Shown in pieces: positions 21,759-34,784 of a DNA stretch of 64,000 nt. The DNA is from Hymenochaete sp. R1 (taxonomy: Eukaryota; Basidiomycota; Agaricomycetes; Hymenochaetales; Hymenochaetaceae), in assembly GCA_019400425.1 (NCBI GenBank), contig JAFREE010000036.1, positions 1 to 64,000 on the forward strand. Direction: 5' to 3'. Position 1 is the first letter of the stretch; every line of letters starts with the position of its first letter. The position numbers and the translations under genes are program-made. The notes beneath the pieces were generated by a model. It was not told where the DNA came from, ran no database searches, and saw only the letters and a program-made list of their open reading frames with translations.

Positions 21759-22722
21759 CTATGCGAGGACGAGGAACGCTGAGGAGACGGCAACGAGCGA
21801 CGAGATCGTGATGCCCACGAGAGCATCACGGCCAATGAGGCCTGCACTTCCGGACGTGCTATCGGATTGCGGTGCAGCGGAACCTGTGCCTTCCGAGATA
21901 CCCGTCGCTGAAGAGGCTACAAGAGAAAGGATAGAAGAGCATTGTCAGCATGGCGGCGCCACAATGACACAAATGCGCAGCAGGTGGATATTGGATATTA
22001 CTCACTAAGGAAGTCCGACCCGCATTGCGACTCGAGGGCATCCTGCACGGTCTGGTTGCCCGCAATCTGGGGCTGGTCCTGCTGGAGCACAGCGTACGCT
22101 TGCTGGACACAGTCCGAGCATGTCACGTAGTCGGGGACGGACACCGACGAGTCGCCGGTCAAAATACCCGGCAAGACCGACATGATGTTATTCACGCTCA
22201 ACGACTCTCCGTTCGCCTGCTCGATGTCCGTCAAGAGGTTCGTGGCGCAGAGCGTATCGTTCGAGTCGACCTTGAGACACGCCATATCGCGCACGGTCGG
22301 GTAGAACTCCTGGATGATGGACGTGATGTCCCCCGTGGTAGAGGACGAGTTGGAGATGCCGAGGGAGGCAAGGTCGTCGCCACAGCCGGAAGTGACGTTA
22401 GCAACGATGTCGGAGATGGTCTGGTTCGAGCAGGCGTCCTGGGCGCATGCGCCTGCGAGCCAGGTGTTGACGGCGGGGACGAGGGAGGAGTTGGAGGAGG
22501 TCGTGAATAGGCCGATGAGGCCGCCGACGTTGAGACATGATGATTCGGACGATGCGGCGACTCCGAGGAGCGTAGACTGACATTGCGATGAGATGCTAGT
22601 GAATGAATGAGGTCAGAGACGTGCATTTCCAGAGCTTAGAAAAAAGAGCGGACTGACTCTACTGCAAGAGCAAGACTGCCGCCAACGGCGAACGCAGAAG
22701 CAAGAGCGCGAGTCGAAAACAT
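21759..22722 (-). CDS. secreted Cys/Ser-rich protein, probably GPI-anchored
   Basis: Model join(complement): 22722-22658, 22595-22006, 21916-21759; 270 aa, in frame. The start at 22722 gives a clean signal peptide (MFSTRALASAFAVGGSLALA). An in-frame ATG further upstream at 22851 would hide it and is less likely. The mature region holds about a dozen Cys in a regular layout (SQCQSTL, SSCLNVGGL, GACAQDACSNQT, TSGCGDDLA, MACLKVDSNDTLC, TCSDCVQQAY, ESQCGSDFL) and several N-glycosylation sequons. The last exon is Ser/Gly-rich and ends in a hydrophobic segment (ALVGITISSLVAVSSAFLVL), typical of a GPI-anchor signal. A cell-surface role is inferred; the family is not named with certainty. Confidence 0.75.
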
Positions 22723-24083
22723 TATTGAAGAAATGCTAGTAAGAGTCGTTAAAAGACGCAGATGCCTGCTGCGAGAGAGACAGAAGGATATGAGTGATGA
22801 TGGTAAGAAGAAAAGAGACAAGAGAGAGGTGGATACGGGGTGCGGGGCCATAAGTTATAAGAGTAACGGGAGTGCACCGCCTCGACGACCAGAGCAGCTA
22901 AGACACGGGCACATGGAAGCGATCACCAGCGCTCACGCTCAACTCGACCTCGCCCAGCTCACCCGCAGTCGGCATTACTCACAGCAACAGATCATCCAGT
23001 GCTCCCTCCTATACATCATCACACGCACATCATCGCATCCACTACTAACTCGTTATTACATGATCCATTCCGCCACTCTTTCCTTGCCGTGCATAGAGCC
23101 AAGCTTAAGCCTCAAGGTTCAAAAAAGGCTCATCCACTCAGTTCTCCACCTGGCCCAAGTACTCTATGATACCACTCCAAAGTTACCGCATCTCGACACT
23201 TAAAAAAAGGAGTCGACAAGAACGAGGACGAGGTGGAGCTCAACCAGCCAACCGCCACGGGCCGCAGCCGACGACTTTTCCAGCGCAATGCGAACCTGAT
23301 CAGCTTGATGCGCCAAAGAGCGACGTATGATTGTCGTGAACAAACAAAAGCAACAGAAAGCACTCCACGTGCACCAATAGTCTGTACCGTACACAAAAAA
23401 ACGAGTCGGTTTTTATTACGAGCGACTGCAGCTATGTTACGACACGAGATTCTTGTTTCCAAGTGAACCCAGAAGAAGGAAAGACGGCCAGGGAAATGTT
23501 GAGTAACGCGACTGTACGTGTAAATGAACGTGGAAACGGAAGTGGCGGGTCTCGGAGCCAATGAGAGACAAGAAAGGTTCATGGCTGACTAACCCAGCCG
23601 CGGCGCGGCTGACGCTAACACGGCAAAGCAAGTCCGAGTCCGACACTCCGACGTACCAAGAAGCAGGAGGCCAATGCGCAGAAACCACGATCCAGATACA
23701 AAAGAAATCCATGAAAAGAGGAATAGTCAATATTGTCAAGAAAGAGAGAGAATAGAAGCTGGAAGGGGGTGCATGCCCACGAACGCGGACATTGATTGCA
23801 CGCGACCTCCGCTCAGAGTGAGAAGATGCATAGGATGTCAACATCATACCCGACATAAGAAACGTGAAAAAGAAATTCAAACCTGGAGGGCTGTGTACCG
23901 AACCCGTAGGTCGCGTACCCGAGTCCTGTGTCTATCAAAGAAAACCAATATCATTGAATAACATTCCGACGACCTATGACCCACATATGCCGATACGTCC
24001 GTGTCAAAAACACTATGCCCACGCTCCGTTGCACTTCCATGAAAAAGATTCACAGGCGATGGTGGGAGAAACGAAGACTAATA
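22723..24083. other. intergenic
   Basis: About 1.36 kb between the secreted protein's 5' end and the DUF6593 gene's 3' end, both on the minus strand. Open frames on either strand overlap in several phases and lack domain content. Nothing supported. Confidence 0.4.
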
Positions 24084-25036
24084 CTAATCTTTCGCGCCCA
24101 AGTGCACCACCACTTGTGGTCGCCGGTCCCTCCGTCTCCTTTCCACGAGCAGGTAGCTCACTGTCGTCCCGTTCGAAAACGGAAATTTAGCGAACGACGC
24201 CGATGTCGAAATATACATCAAGGTGAAAAACAGGAGATGTGATACGATAGAACGATGAGGATTGTCCAAACAAATTCCCGTCAGAATGTGGGTTGTAATG
24301 TCGGCGAATGACCATATATGATTTTTGTGGACTCACTTATCAGCGCATCGAGCGAACCGACGACTTCGGGCTTGATCTCGAGGTATGCATGTTTTGACAT
24401 CCGAAAGACGAAAAAGTGACGTTTATGTTTATGTTGGACGACGAGCGGCTCTTTCGTCTCGCCGTCCGCTCGAATCATCTAGGGCGGAAAGCACGATCGG
24501 ATAAGCACCACAACACCGCTAAAAGCTAGTAGCAGAAATGAGTTCGGCATTACCTGGAGTTGCCTCTTGTGCGTCTTCCACCTGTACTGTATCCCCGAGT
24601 CGTTGAACGTCCCACCACTGCTAACAGACCGACCAAAACCCGGAAGAACAAGAAAAAGGAACGCGCTCAGCCGAACTCTTCACACACATACTTTCCTCAA
24701 TCCCTCGAGAAATTCCACTCACACTTTCTGCGGCGTCTTCGCCAACCACTCCCTCGCGTCCATCCATCTCGCCTCCTGTCCATCTTGCCCCGCCCTATCA
24801 ACCCCAAACCGCACCCGCGCCTCCCTCCCCGGCTCGCGCTCCAATTCTGCGACGGTGACCATCTCTGCCGTGTCCGGGTCGAGTTTATTGAGCTTCGTGA
24901 GATGTGGGTGCCAGAAGCGTGTGACGATCTCGTAGTAGAGGGCGTCGTCGTCGACGGCGATGGTCGTGTTTCGGAGGGAGTTGGTGGAGAGGACCATCTT
25001 GTGCGGTGGGTCGGCTTTCTTGGGTGGAGGAGGCAT
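24084..25036 (-). CDS. DUF6593-type protein
   Basis: Model join(complement): 25036-24723, 24617-24554, 24478-24337, 24160-24084; 198 aa, in frame. After a short start (MPPPPKKADPPHKMVLSTNS) comes LRNTTIAVDDDALYYEI, then GGTFNDSGIQYRWKTHKRQL, VVQHKHKRHFFVF, AYLEIKPEV and a short C-terminal strand SYLLVERRRRDRRPQVVV. This order (LRNT, GxxYEI, YRWK, LE(I/V), LLVE-basic) is that of the DUF6593 family. The family is common and expanded in Agaricomycetes and has no known biochemical role. The last intron (24336-24161) has no AG before the chosen acceptor, which makes that join firm. There is no signal peptide or membrane helix. Confidence 0.7.
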
Positions 25037-27348
25037 TGTAGATGCGTTTGCAGCCCCTCTAAGCTGATATCGTTAAGAAGATATTCTGTTGGATTTCGGC
25101 CTGAGTGCCGTAATCGGAAAGATATAGGTGTATACGGAGGTATGGATGACTTTGTCGACAAGGTTAACAGAGCAGGGGAGACTACCAAACTTCTGCTAAG
25201 AGTGCGGTGCTAGTTGAAATGGGACGTTTCTCTTCGGTGGGACGGTACACTACACCGGGCCTTTAATACGTGCCAAATTCAAAATCTTCATAGACTCCCG
25301 CACATTCGTCTACCCACACCACTGAAATTCCCTGGTCAGTTTCCTCTGAGATCACTGAGAAGTTCTGCTTGAAACCCACCAGGAACACCGTTTGTCATCG
25401 GCCTTTCCTTGACCTCTTGCCGAACAAAGCGTCAAAGGCACGAAAACACTGGGATCTTCGACAAGCTATCGGCCCTCATTGGTCAAGTCCGAGTAAACGT
25501 TCCCATACTCACCATCCACACTGAGAAACCGTTTACGCGTGGTGTGGGACTGGGATATGACAAAGGTTTTGAATCGCATGTAGCCACTGACACCCGTGGG
25601 AACCTCTTCGTGCGCCACCGTCCCAACGTGATGGGGCAAACAGATCAAAAGACCGAAAGACCAAACAGGGAGCGATTGATTGGTTATTTTGGTAGAGTTT
25701 GAGCGTATGACGGCGTTCCAGCGTTCCGGAAACGCATGCCGTCGTCGCCACTGGCGTGCCGATACGTTGCCTAGCTTTATTTGGTCTTGAAAGTCTCAAG
25801 GAATAAGAGAAGGGGGCGTGCGAGTGATAGGGAGGAGAACTCTGGAGTGAGGGGTTTCTCGAGTCAAAAGAATGGTACCATGGTTTTGGGTCGAGCTGTG
25901 TGTACGCTCCGAGGGCATGTCTACCGGTTCCGCAGATAGACGATTTTTTGAAGTGGATTTCGGAGAAACTTGTGTTGGAGAAGGAGGGGTTGGGCTTCTT
26001 CTGCTCGTTCGCGAAGGGAGCCGGAGCCGTGAGTGCCATGAGTGAAAAGGGCATGTTCACACAGCTGTTCCCATGAAAGTCTATTGATAGAAGGATTGGG
26101 ATAATTGCGTGCTAGAGGGCAAATTTGGAGGATGAGACCTACGATTGAGATCGTTTCGTTGTCAGATGAGGCGGAGAGCCGGTACACAAGTAGTCTTAGA
26201 AGATCTTGTATGGGAACGTATTGACTTGCAACTGACTGTGCGTACCAGCTATCATGTACCGAGCACCAGTGATGCTAGCAAAACCGTTCCCATCCTCCAT
26301 CACGCGAGGTCGCCCGTAGGTTCTGGACTGAAAACCGATGCAGGTAACGTTGTAGAGAGGCAACTACGCCTCAAAGCAGCTTTCGGCGCAGTGTGGAACG
26401 CTTGAAAAAAAGACCCACATGAGCAAGGCACTTAAGCTGCCGCATTCCAGACCCAGTGAGCGTTTCGTTCTTCAAGACAAGAATCACTTGCGCTTGTCAA
26501 TAGGCGTGGAGGTCGACAAATGAAATGCGAACCCATGTTGTCGGCAGGTCCTCGAAGTAAGTGAGTGAGTGACGTGAATCGCAAGTATTAATAAGCTAGA
26601 GATGACGTAATCGACTTTCCAACGTCATCGCCCACATCTACTTTCGCTCGCTAAAAATATTATAGGATACGCCAATGTACTAGTAATCGAACAAATTAAT
26701 CATGTCCCATCACCTACGCGAACTCTTGACGACTCCTCGACGCCGTGCCTTCGCTTTGGAAACTAATAGAATAACGTCTGTACACTTATCGGAGTCGACG
26801 CATTGTTGCAAGGTGCTCAAAGACTGTGATCGTTATTATCGTATGATTATCTTTTTTAAAAATAAAAAAAATATGCAAGCACTTGAAGAGATGGGCGAAT
26901 ATGGCCGATGAGAGTCCTAGACGAGAACCTGTACCACTTACCCTCCCTTTATTGATTGGACGGTGGGGGAGGCAACGATTCAGATGAAGATTCAAAGGAG
27001 GAAGACAAAAGAGGACTTTAAGCGACCACGTGACACAAAGAGTCACAAAGGTCACAGATACTTGTAACAAAACCACACACGCGAAGACCGACGTGCTCTC
27101 TTCCCATCCTTCTCTTCTACCATCACCTCTTCTCTTTCTGAGGACCTCATCTCCGACGGTCCCCTCGATCTCATCCTTCAATTATCACCAGTCTCCACTG
27201 TATACCGCATGGTCAAACCTGCCGGTCTCCGTCAGCGAGCCCCGATCGGTGCACACTTCGAGCTGAGCTCGCAGTCGTACGTCGCTTGTCGATTTCCCCC
27301 TTGCATGTCCTCACTCACTCTCTATCTGTTACCCTCCGCAGTTTTGCG
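25037..27348. other. long gene-poor stretch
   Basis: About 2.3 kb without a supported gene. Minus-strand open frames at 26060-25533 and 26187-25921 overlap in two phases, with a possible intron (donor near 26142). No recognisable domain is seen and composition does not favour one frame. 26640-26720 is AT-rich. The end near 27300-27348 holds the 5' region of the next gene. Confidence 0.35.
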
Positions 27349-28694
27349 ATGCACTTCAAGAAGTTCGCGAACTTCGTTGGCTTTGGAACAAACACTTCTA
27401 CGGACAAGCAGAATGGTTCCAACAAACGCAAGCGCACCTCCGTAGACCATTCAACCACATCTCTCGAAGATAGCGCCGGCGCACGGACTGATTCCGGCAG
27501 CGACGCCAATGAACTGACCACTTCCAAGGAAGAGGTGAGCGCGTCTAGCAAATTATGCAATAACCCAAGCTGACCCAGACGGATGAGGTTATCACAGTAA
27601 ATCTGCTAGAAGCTAGTGCTTCCCCCCTTGAGGCCTCCCTCAAGCATGCCTTCGAGTGTCCCGATGCTCTCGTCGCCCTCAGCAAAAAATACAACATCCC
27701 GACCTTCGGGACTCGCAACCATGTTCAGGCCCTCGAATGGTGCAAGGAAAGCGACCTCGACATACATATAAACAATATGTTTTCATGTCGGCCAGGCCCG
27801 CCGTTAAAGATCGCAGCCCATTTCGAAGTCTTCGATGCCAAGAGGAAGTGCCTTGCCTTTCACTACCTCCGCTTCTGCCATAAGCTTGGAATTCTCGATT
27901 GCGCGGGCGAGAACCTTTCGCCAGAGGACGTTCACCGTCTCTATATCTGCAATTATATTAGTGATGAAGATCTTGACTTTCCTGTTGGACGTATTCTCTT
28001 GGCTGCAGGCGCAAGGCGACGCGTTGGCTGCTTGACAAAACAGCCGGCATCGAAGAGTAAGCCAAGCAAGGAGCTTGTCTATTGGTCTGTCCTTCGTAGC
28101 GATCCAAAACCGACTACGAACGATATTTTGCGACACATCGCTTTGTTCGAAACCATCAGAAATACTTTTCTGTCCCAGAAGTTCGGAGCTTTCTCACGCG
28201 CACTTTGCGAACGCCGTCGGTTCAGACATTCTTGGATGGCCAACTGGCAGGAAAAGCATGGCATATACGGATTAGAGGAGGATGGAATCAGCGATGAACG
28301 CGCGCTTGGAATCATCAAAAGCCGAGATTGGACGTACATACCTGCCAAGGACCATGCGATCGCCAGAGAACTCTTTAAACGCAAGCGCAAGCTATCTCCG
28401 TGTAAGCCTTCGGATGATCAGTGCCTCGACACTCGCCCCATCAAGAGACGCAAGCTCCCTATCATCGCTCTCGACTTTTACGATACCGAACCGGCTCAAG
28501 ATTCTTCGACAGTCCAATCGTCCTCGTCGGCAAGCGTTATTTCTGAACCTGCAGAGGTTACCGATGGAAAGACCACTGAGCTCTCGAAGGGCCATTGTAA
28601 TCACCAGCACCTTCATTGCGCTGAAAAGGATGCGCCTGTCCATGATTCCAAGACTTCGGTTTCGTCGGACGCCGGGCCATCGTCTTCTAAATGA
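27349..28694 (+). CDS. unknown protein with nuclear-localisation-like stretches
   Basis: Model join: 27349-27534, 27579-28694; 433 aa, in frame over one 44-base intron. I do not recognise the family. An N-terminal Ser/Thr-rich part with SNKRKRTSV is followed by a structured-looking region (residues ~65-290). That region includes ASLKHAFECPDALVALSKKY, FEVFDAKRKCLAFHYLRF, HRLYICNYISDEDLDFPV, ELVYWSVLRSDPKPT and FRHSWMANWQEKHG. Then comes a basic linker with FKRKRKLSP and RPIKRRKLP, and a Ser/His-rich acidic tail. The two RKRK/KRRK clusters suggest a nuclear protein. There is no catalytic motif, signal peptide or membrane helix. The gene stands alone between two long non-coding stretches. Confidence 0.7.
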
Positions 28695-29766
28695 ACGTCC
28701 GTGTTCAACTGCGAGCTAGCGAGGGAAGTTACAGAGGACTAGAGGAGAATGAAGAATGGCGAAGGACGCAAAGGTTGTATGATATATAGTAGAAGAATAA
28801 GGAAAGGAAAGGAAATCCCACGGAGTGGGTGTATGCTGTATGCTTGGTTATGGATTATGGATTATGTGGAAATAAATAAATGAATATTACAATTTTAACA
28901 TTGAACCTTCGTTGGCACCGTAAGGGCTGAATCTGCATCCTCAACGATGTTGGTGGTCAGCCTACTTGTTTTATTTTATTTCTTGTCTGCCTGTCTTGAA
29001 CCCGGCCTTGGTAATTGGAGCACTTGTTTCAAAGATCTTGTCTCAGTGTCTGTACCGCCGAGGAGCCGCAAGAAATAAAACCGGTGTGTATGACTACCTA
29101 AATACAACGCATTCTGTAATTATGAATAGCAGTTCATGGGTAGGTTTCGTTCATCCTGATTTAGAGGTAAGACAGAGCAGAGCGTATACCACCGACAAAA
29201 CAATTGTCATAAGGCATTAGAAGTTTAAGAGATGGTATAGCTTTCACTCACTTCCATCCGCCGAGGCGAGCTGCCAAGGCACCCATTCGTTTCTCAGGTA
29301 TTGATATTGTCCTCGCCTTGAGATGTCTTTGCCACTATATGTGTGAACATCGCGCCGGAAGTACCACAGGGCATAGCTGTGACAAGATCTGGGCATGGAC
29401 GACCGAGCCTCCACAAGCAGCTCCAAGTCCCTCCGAGAGGCATAGAATAGTATCAACTTTCTTATCCGGGGCACTATTTGTCTCAGACGCACTTTTTGTT
29501 CAAAAATTGAAAAAGAAAGTATAGACTACCTTTGAACTTGTCGCTTGAAGTCAAACAAAGACTTGAAAGAGCCCTTTCAGCACCTGTATTGATGACGTAA
29601 TTTCCACCATGGATCCTCCTCGAGTCCTCGGGTCGGCGTTCAGGAGTCTGCAGACGCGTTCTTCCTGGCTTTAACCCTTTCCTCTCCCTTTCCGCTCGAT
29701 CCCTCCTTCGTCTCCTTCTTTTACTCGACAGAAGTCCTCTGACAGTGTATCTGTGTCTGAACGTCC
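28695..29766. other. intergenic
   Basis: About 1.07 kb: 3' region of the unknown gene (with AATAAATAAAT near 28871) and promoter of the gelsolin-like gene. The pyrimidine-rich run at about 29670-29720, shortly before the ATG at 29767, is a typical fungal 5' UTR feature. No gene seen. Confidence 0.4.
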
Positions 29767-32700
29767 ATGGAGCCCCCTCAACGCCGCCTTGAGCATCCCG
29801 GACCTGAGAATGGTGAACCTGGTCCAGACACCGGTCTCGCAGAGTGGACGAAACGCATCAAGGCCCTTCAACGGGATGTCGACGCAGACGAGGAGGCAGA
29901 GCAGCGCAAACTCGAGGAAGAAATTCGAGCATCAAGAATGGCAAGGACCAACCGGAGGAGCGGCGGTGTCCAGCTTGCAGGAAAGGTCGGGACCAGCTTA
30001 CAAGGCTTGAGGGAGAACGAGGAGGCCTGTGAGTGAAAATACGGTCTTGTGAAAGCTTTGTGGTGACAAGCTCTCTGTTATTTGTATTGCGGTGGAACTC
30101 CCAGCGAGCAGCTCTGGCGATAGATCGGATGCACTTCGAAAGCTAACCGGCGAGCCCTCCGCCTCCTATTCAGCAGCGTCACCTTCGCTGTCTGCAAACA
30201 TGGAGCGCAAGACTTCAGCTTCGAGTTCAACGGAACCCATGTCTCTAGCTGCCTTCATGGGGGGCAAAGCCACGGGTCCACGTCTGAATAGGCCTACGGC
30301 GCAGCCTGATGCGCATGATCCGACTCTCTTTGAACAGAGATCGCTCTCTGATATCCATGCTCCACACCCTGTCTTTGGAAGCAGTGGTGTAGCTTTACCT
30401 GGCTTAGCGAGCAAGGGAAGGTCAGTTGTCGAGCAACAGAGCTCAAGGGTTGGAAAACCTAGTCGTGAGACCGGTCAAGGAGACGAACTACGACCTATCT
30501 CAAGTGCGAAGCCTGTGCAGACATCTGCACCTGCCCCGAAACCCAAGCCCACCTTAACACATGATTCACCGCCCGTCAGTGCATCGGCAAAATTATGGGC
30601 TCGGGAACGGACACTCAGCACACCGGGGATGCCAAAGCCCGCAGACCGACTTTCACCGGGTGTACCGTCTGGTTCCCCGGGAGTTAGGAATCGGGTGGAG
30701 TCTCTGTATGCACACGCCAATAAGTCTGCTGAACGTACGGGTGCACCTATGTCACCTCCAGCTCTGAAGAGCTCGAAGAGCTCCGACAAGATCGCACAGC
30801 GTTCCGCCCCATCCACACCTGCGAAACCTGACGCCTTGCGCAAACCTCAGGTTTTAGCCGCAGCACCTCCTGAAAGTGTAGTGGTCCCATCCGCATCCCC
30901 ATCTATATCCACTCCACCTCCTAGGAGTCATACCCCGAACTCGCGTCCTATGTCTGTATCCCCGCCAATTACTACACCATCACTTTCTCGCCCCGTTCAA
31001 CCACAACCTCGTCCACTTTCCACTGGACCTCACGTCTCATTAGGCAAGAATCCAGCTCCCGCTTTTCTTAAACCTCAGCAACAGAAGGACTTGACTCCAA
31101 GTCTCAGTAGACTTCAAGGTCGCGGATTCGTTCAGAGCGTCGTGAAGCTGAGCGGAGAAATCGTCGCTGCGACAGGAGGTAGCTCACCAGAGCGCACGGC
31201 TTCTCCAAAGCGCAACTCTGTTTTGGAGAGGTGGAATCCGCAAACGCCGAAATCGCCTAGTCCCAGCAATGGACTACCTTCTCCATCGATTTCTTCACCT
31301 CCGATACGCAAAGCAAAGACTATGGAGACGTTCAGTCCTTCGTCTCCCGAACCTGATCTCGAACGCAGTAGGCAAGCGTCTGAGAAGACGAAGCAACGTC
31401 CGGCACCACCTCTAAAGACTGCACGTTCTCACTCGCATTCTGTCTCTACTGCTACATACAACTCAGCATCAGCGTCCAGTAGTACTACGACAAAGTCAAG
31501 CTCGACAGTATCCTCTGCTTCTGGTCCGAAGACTCCTGTTCCGGTACCGGGTGACGTTCTTCCCCTTGGTTCATCCAACACGCTCATTTCGTATATCAAG
31601 ACCAATAAGACGGGCGAAAACGAAGAAAAACCACAAGATGGAAAGCGCACACCTAGGCGATCAAAGACTCCGAGCAGACATGCAGACGAAGACGGGCACG
31701 GAGTCGACGAGCTCGGGATGCGTCCACGGTCACGATCAAAGTCACGTTCACGGTCGAGAGGTCCGCCGTCATCTTCGGCGTCGGCAGTGGAGAAAGAAAG
31801 AGGCGGGTCGAGGTCGAAGGTGGTGGAATCGGGATCGGATTTCGCTTCGGTGCCTGCGAGTGGGCGCCCGCTGAGCCATGTGCGTTCCCTTTGGTGACAT
31901 GTCGATGTCTTTTGTGTGAATAGAGTGTTGATTATATTTGTTATTTTCTCTATGTGTTGAACTGCCTTGTGGGTTTCTACGTGGGATTTGAATGGATTTT
32001 TTTTTTCAAAAAACTTGTCTGCCGGGGGGTTTGGATGGATGTTAAGCCTACGAAGGAGAGGGCTAAATTGAAACGGAAAGGTGCGACGGCTGGTGGAGGC
32101 GTAAATACACAGACATTGCTCATCCCGGACGAGCCAACCAACGATACCGCCAAAGTAACGGAGCGAAAAGACACAACGAAATCGATACCCAAGCCTAAGC
32201 CTAGTGAGAAGCCAGCCGCTTTGACAATACCTCGCTTGGAGGACCCAAGTCCGACACTCTCGCCCTCCAGCCCATCTTTGCCTCGCGGAGAGAAAATCCG
32301 CCGTCTTCAGAGTGCATGGAGCGAGCAGGGTCCCATCGGCGTCAAGGCCTTGCGAAAGCCTCCTCCGTCACCACTTGATGCCGTAGTACCCTCTCCCACT
32401 CGTTTCAATGCAGAGACGAACGTCAACGCTAACGCCGTCAGGCTTAGAACTTCCCTCCCTGGCTTGACGAAGGAAAGGGAACCAGCACCAACAGCTTCTT
32501 CGCCTTCTGTTCCTGGACCACCCTCGCCGCCTCTAACGCCTCCCCTATCGACTCGTCAGGACCGGAAAGCCTCACCGAGTCCGGGAAGACATAATCGCAT
32601 TCCAAGTACCGGTAACCGAGCGACGGTAATGGATGTTGTGCAGGCATTCAACGAGAATGAGAACGAGAATGAAGGGAAAACGGGGGGAGCATCGCCTGTT

Positions 32701-34784
32701 TCTCCGTTAGCGTACACTCCCAGATCACCCATGGGCACGTTAACGACTTCCCCAAGAACTTACTCCGGGTCCGGTGCATCGTTTGGTTCTCCGATCCAAG
32801 CTCGAGGTGATGATCAGGAGTCCGTGCGCGATGCGGAAGAGGGACGTGATACGAGGGGAACAGACCCAGATGGATGGAGCGAGGACGAACGGACGATCAC
32901 GCCTGCGTCAATGAAGGCTGAACGTCGGCGGTCTGCTATGATCGAGAAATATTCGAGTTTTATGTTGCCTGTGCTTGAGGAGGAGAAGACACCGTCTTCG
33001 AGTCCTGCAGGAACGTTGAAGAATGTCGATCCTGCTGTTTTTACCGATGTCGATGGAGAGGCTGATGGATCTTTTGCACCTGTCAATGAGGCGAAGCAGG
33101 ATAAGGTCAGAATCGGTATGTTCCTCTTTTATCAAGAGCTTACATACACAAATATTAATTCCGCGACGCTTTCAAGATGTGAAGGACGAACCCATCCCGA
33201 ATGTGAATGTCGCAAAATTGTGGGATACTCCACCTCGATTCTTCAAAGCCGACACCGACCTCCACACAGTCTCTGTCGAAATCAAACTTCTCGACGGAAC
33301 CAGCACACAGGATATACCCAAAGGGCCGAACAACGTCTTCGTCTTCTACGACTCCGAGATGCTCGCTATCGTGCACCGAGCCAAATCACGGTCGTCTGGG
33401 CTTGTGAGCACGAAGGTTTGGGAGTGGAGGGGGAGGAGATATGAGGGTGGAGAGAAGGAGGAAGGAAAGGCGCAGGAGCTCGCGAGGAGGTATGGGACGA
33501 CGTTGGTGAGGTGTTATCAGTATGCGGAGCCGCAGGAGCTCGTGAATGTTCTTGGAGGGATCCTTGTCACACGGCAGGTGAGCTTGGTACAACATCAAAC
33601 GTGCATAGAACTACAATTGACGCTATCACCAGGGTAAGAGAACGCTCTGGTCATCTGAGAACACGACAATGCACCTTGTGCGCTCTGTGGCCGGTCTCAT
33701 TTTCATCGATGAAGTCGACTTGGTACGTACGCACTTCTCGCAACCCTGTAATGCCTAACAAAGACAACCCGTTTCAAACAGAATGTCAACAACCTTTGCT
33801 CCGGTTTCAGCTTCTGTATATCTGTGCTTGAAACTCTTTGGGTTTGGTACGGCTGCGGGTCATCACCTATGGAACGCAATGCGGCAGTACAATACGGAAA
33901 GACATTAGCCTCCCCTTCCTCTCCAGAAGGAACGGTGAGTACAGAAAAAGAGGTCGTCGAGGCCGAAGAAGGAAGCGAAGACGAGATGTTCTGGATGTTC
34001 CTCGGTGAGGACGGGTACGCGAGCGCGAGCCATTGGAAGTGGAGGAAGACGGAGAGGGGAGGGACGGATCCGAGGATGTTTATGATTGACTGCGCTGAGA
34101 AGGGCTCGGAAGTAAGTGGATATGTAACATACCCTGGGATCTCCAGAAACCTCATAGCGACTGATATCTGGTTTTTAATCTACCTTTCAAGGTTAAAGAG
34201 ATTGAGAGCTTCCCTCCTGCGTCTCAAATACACAACTTCATCCTCGTGCTTCATCTTGCGTATGAGATATTCGTGCTTGTGGGCTCCGCGGCAAGGGCAC
34301 AGAGACAGAATATCAGGCTCAGTCTCACTATTGCTCAGGTTTGTGACCGAACCGTTTCTCAAAGAGAAAGACAATCCGGTTAATTGACATCGCCACTCTA
34401 GGAACTGTCTGCGCATACTGCCCGGACGAAGCCTTTCCGACCGCCCGTGCACGTCCTAATATTCCCATCTCGCACGCCACTCGACCTGAGAGCCGCAATG
34501 CGAGGCCTCGACGATGAAGCAATCGTTCGTCTCGTCTCACATGTTCCTTCTGATGTGTTTGACTGATATGTTATGTGTGTTGCACAGCACGGGTTGAACG
34601 AGGTTCCGGAGCACATGAATTTGCTGGCGGTGGAGGATGCATGGGAACAGGTGAGTGTCATTTTATTTATTCACAGATCATCGATTAAATTGAATGGGTG
34701 TCATCTCTCTAGCTTCGGCGGAGGGAATGGGATCAGAAGGAGCTGAGCGACTCGAATATGTTACCTCTGGGGATGGGTCCATGA
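29767..34784 (+). CDS. long disordered protein with C-terminal gelsolin-like repeats (DUF4045-type N-terminus)
   Basis: Model join: 29767-30028, 30105-31879, 32047-33115, 33177-33577, 33633-33722, 33782-34111, 34192-34338, 34402-34524, 34588-34650, 34713-34784; 1443 aa, in frame. The start carries EWTKRIKALQRDVDADEEAE and KLEEEIRASRMARTNRRS, resembling the N-terminus of fungal DUF4045 proteins. About 900 Ser/Pro-rich residues follow, with many SP/TP sites, RSRSKSRSRSRG and a NENENENE run. From about residue 1000 the sequence has gelsolin/villin-type features: WDTPPRFFKADTDLHTVSVE, VFVFYDSEMLAIVHR, VWEWRGR, ELVNVLGGILVTRQGKRTLW, LETLWVWYGCGSSPMER and a later HGLNEVPEHMN end. Actin binding or severing is inferred from the fold family. 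The intron at 31880-32046 is the least certain join. Confidence 0.78.

Noticed and set aside
22025..22510. 161-codon plus-strand open frame rich in Arg/Val/Gly
   Set aside because: Antisense to the Cys-rich secreted protein, whose signal peptide, exons and GPI-type end form a coherent gene.
24560..25213. 217-codon plus-strand open frame
   Set aside because: Antisense to the first exons of the DUF6593 gene; Arg/Pro/Leu-rich shadow without family motifs.
28860..28900. AT-rich ATTATG repeats after the unknown gene
   Set aside because: A short 3' UTR-type sequence with two or three partial copies; too small to call a repeat element.
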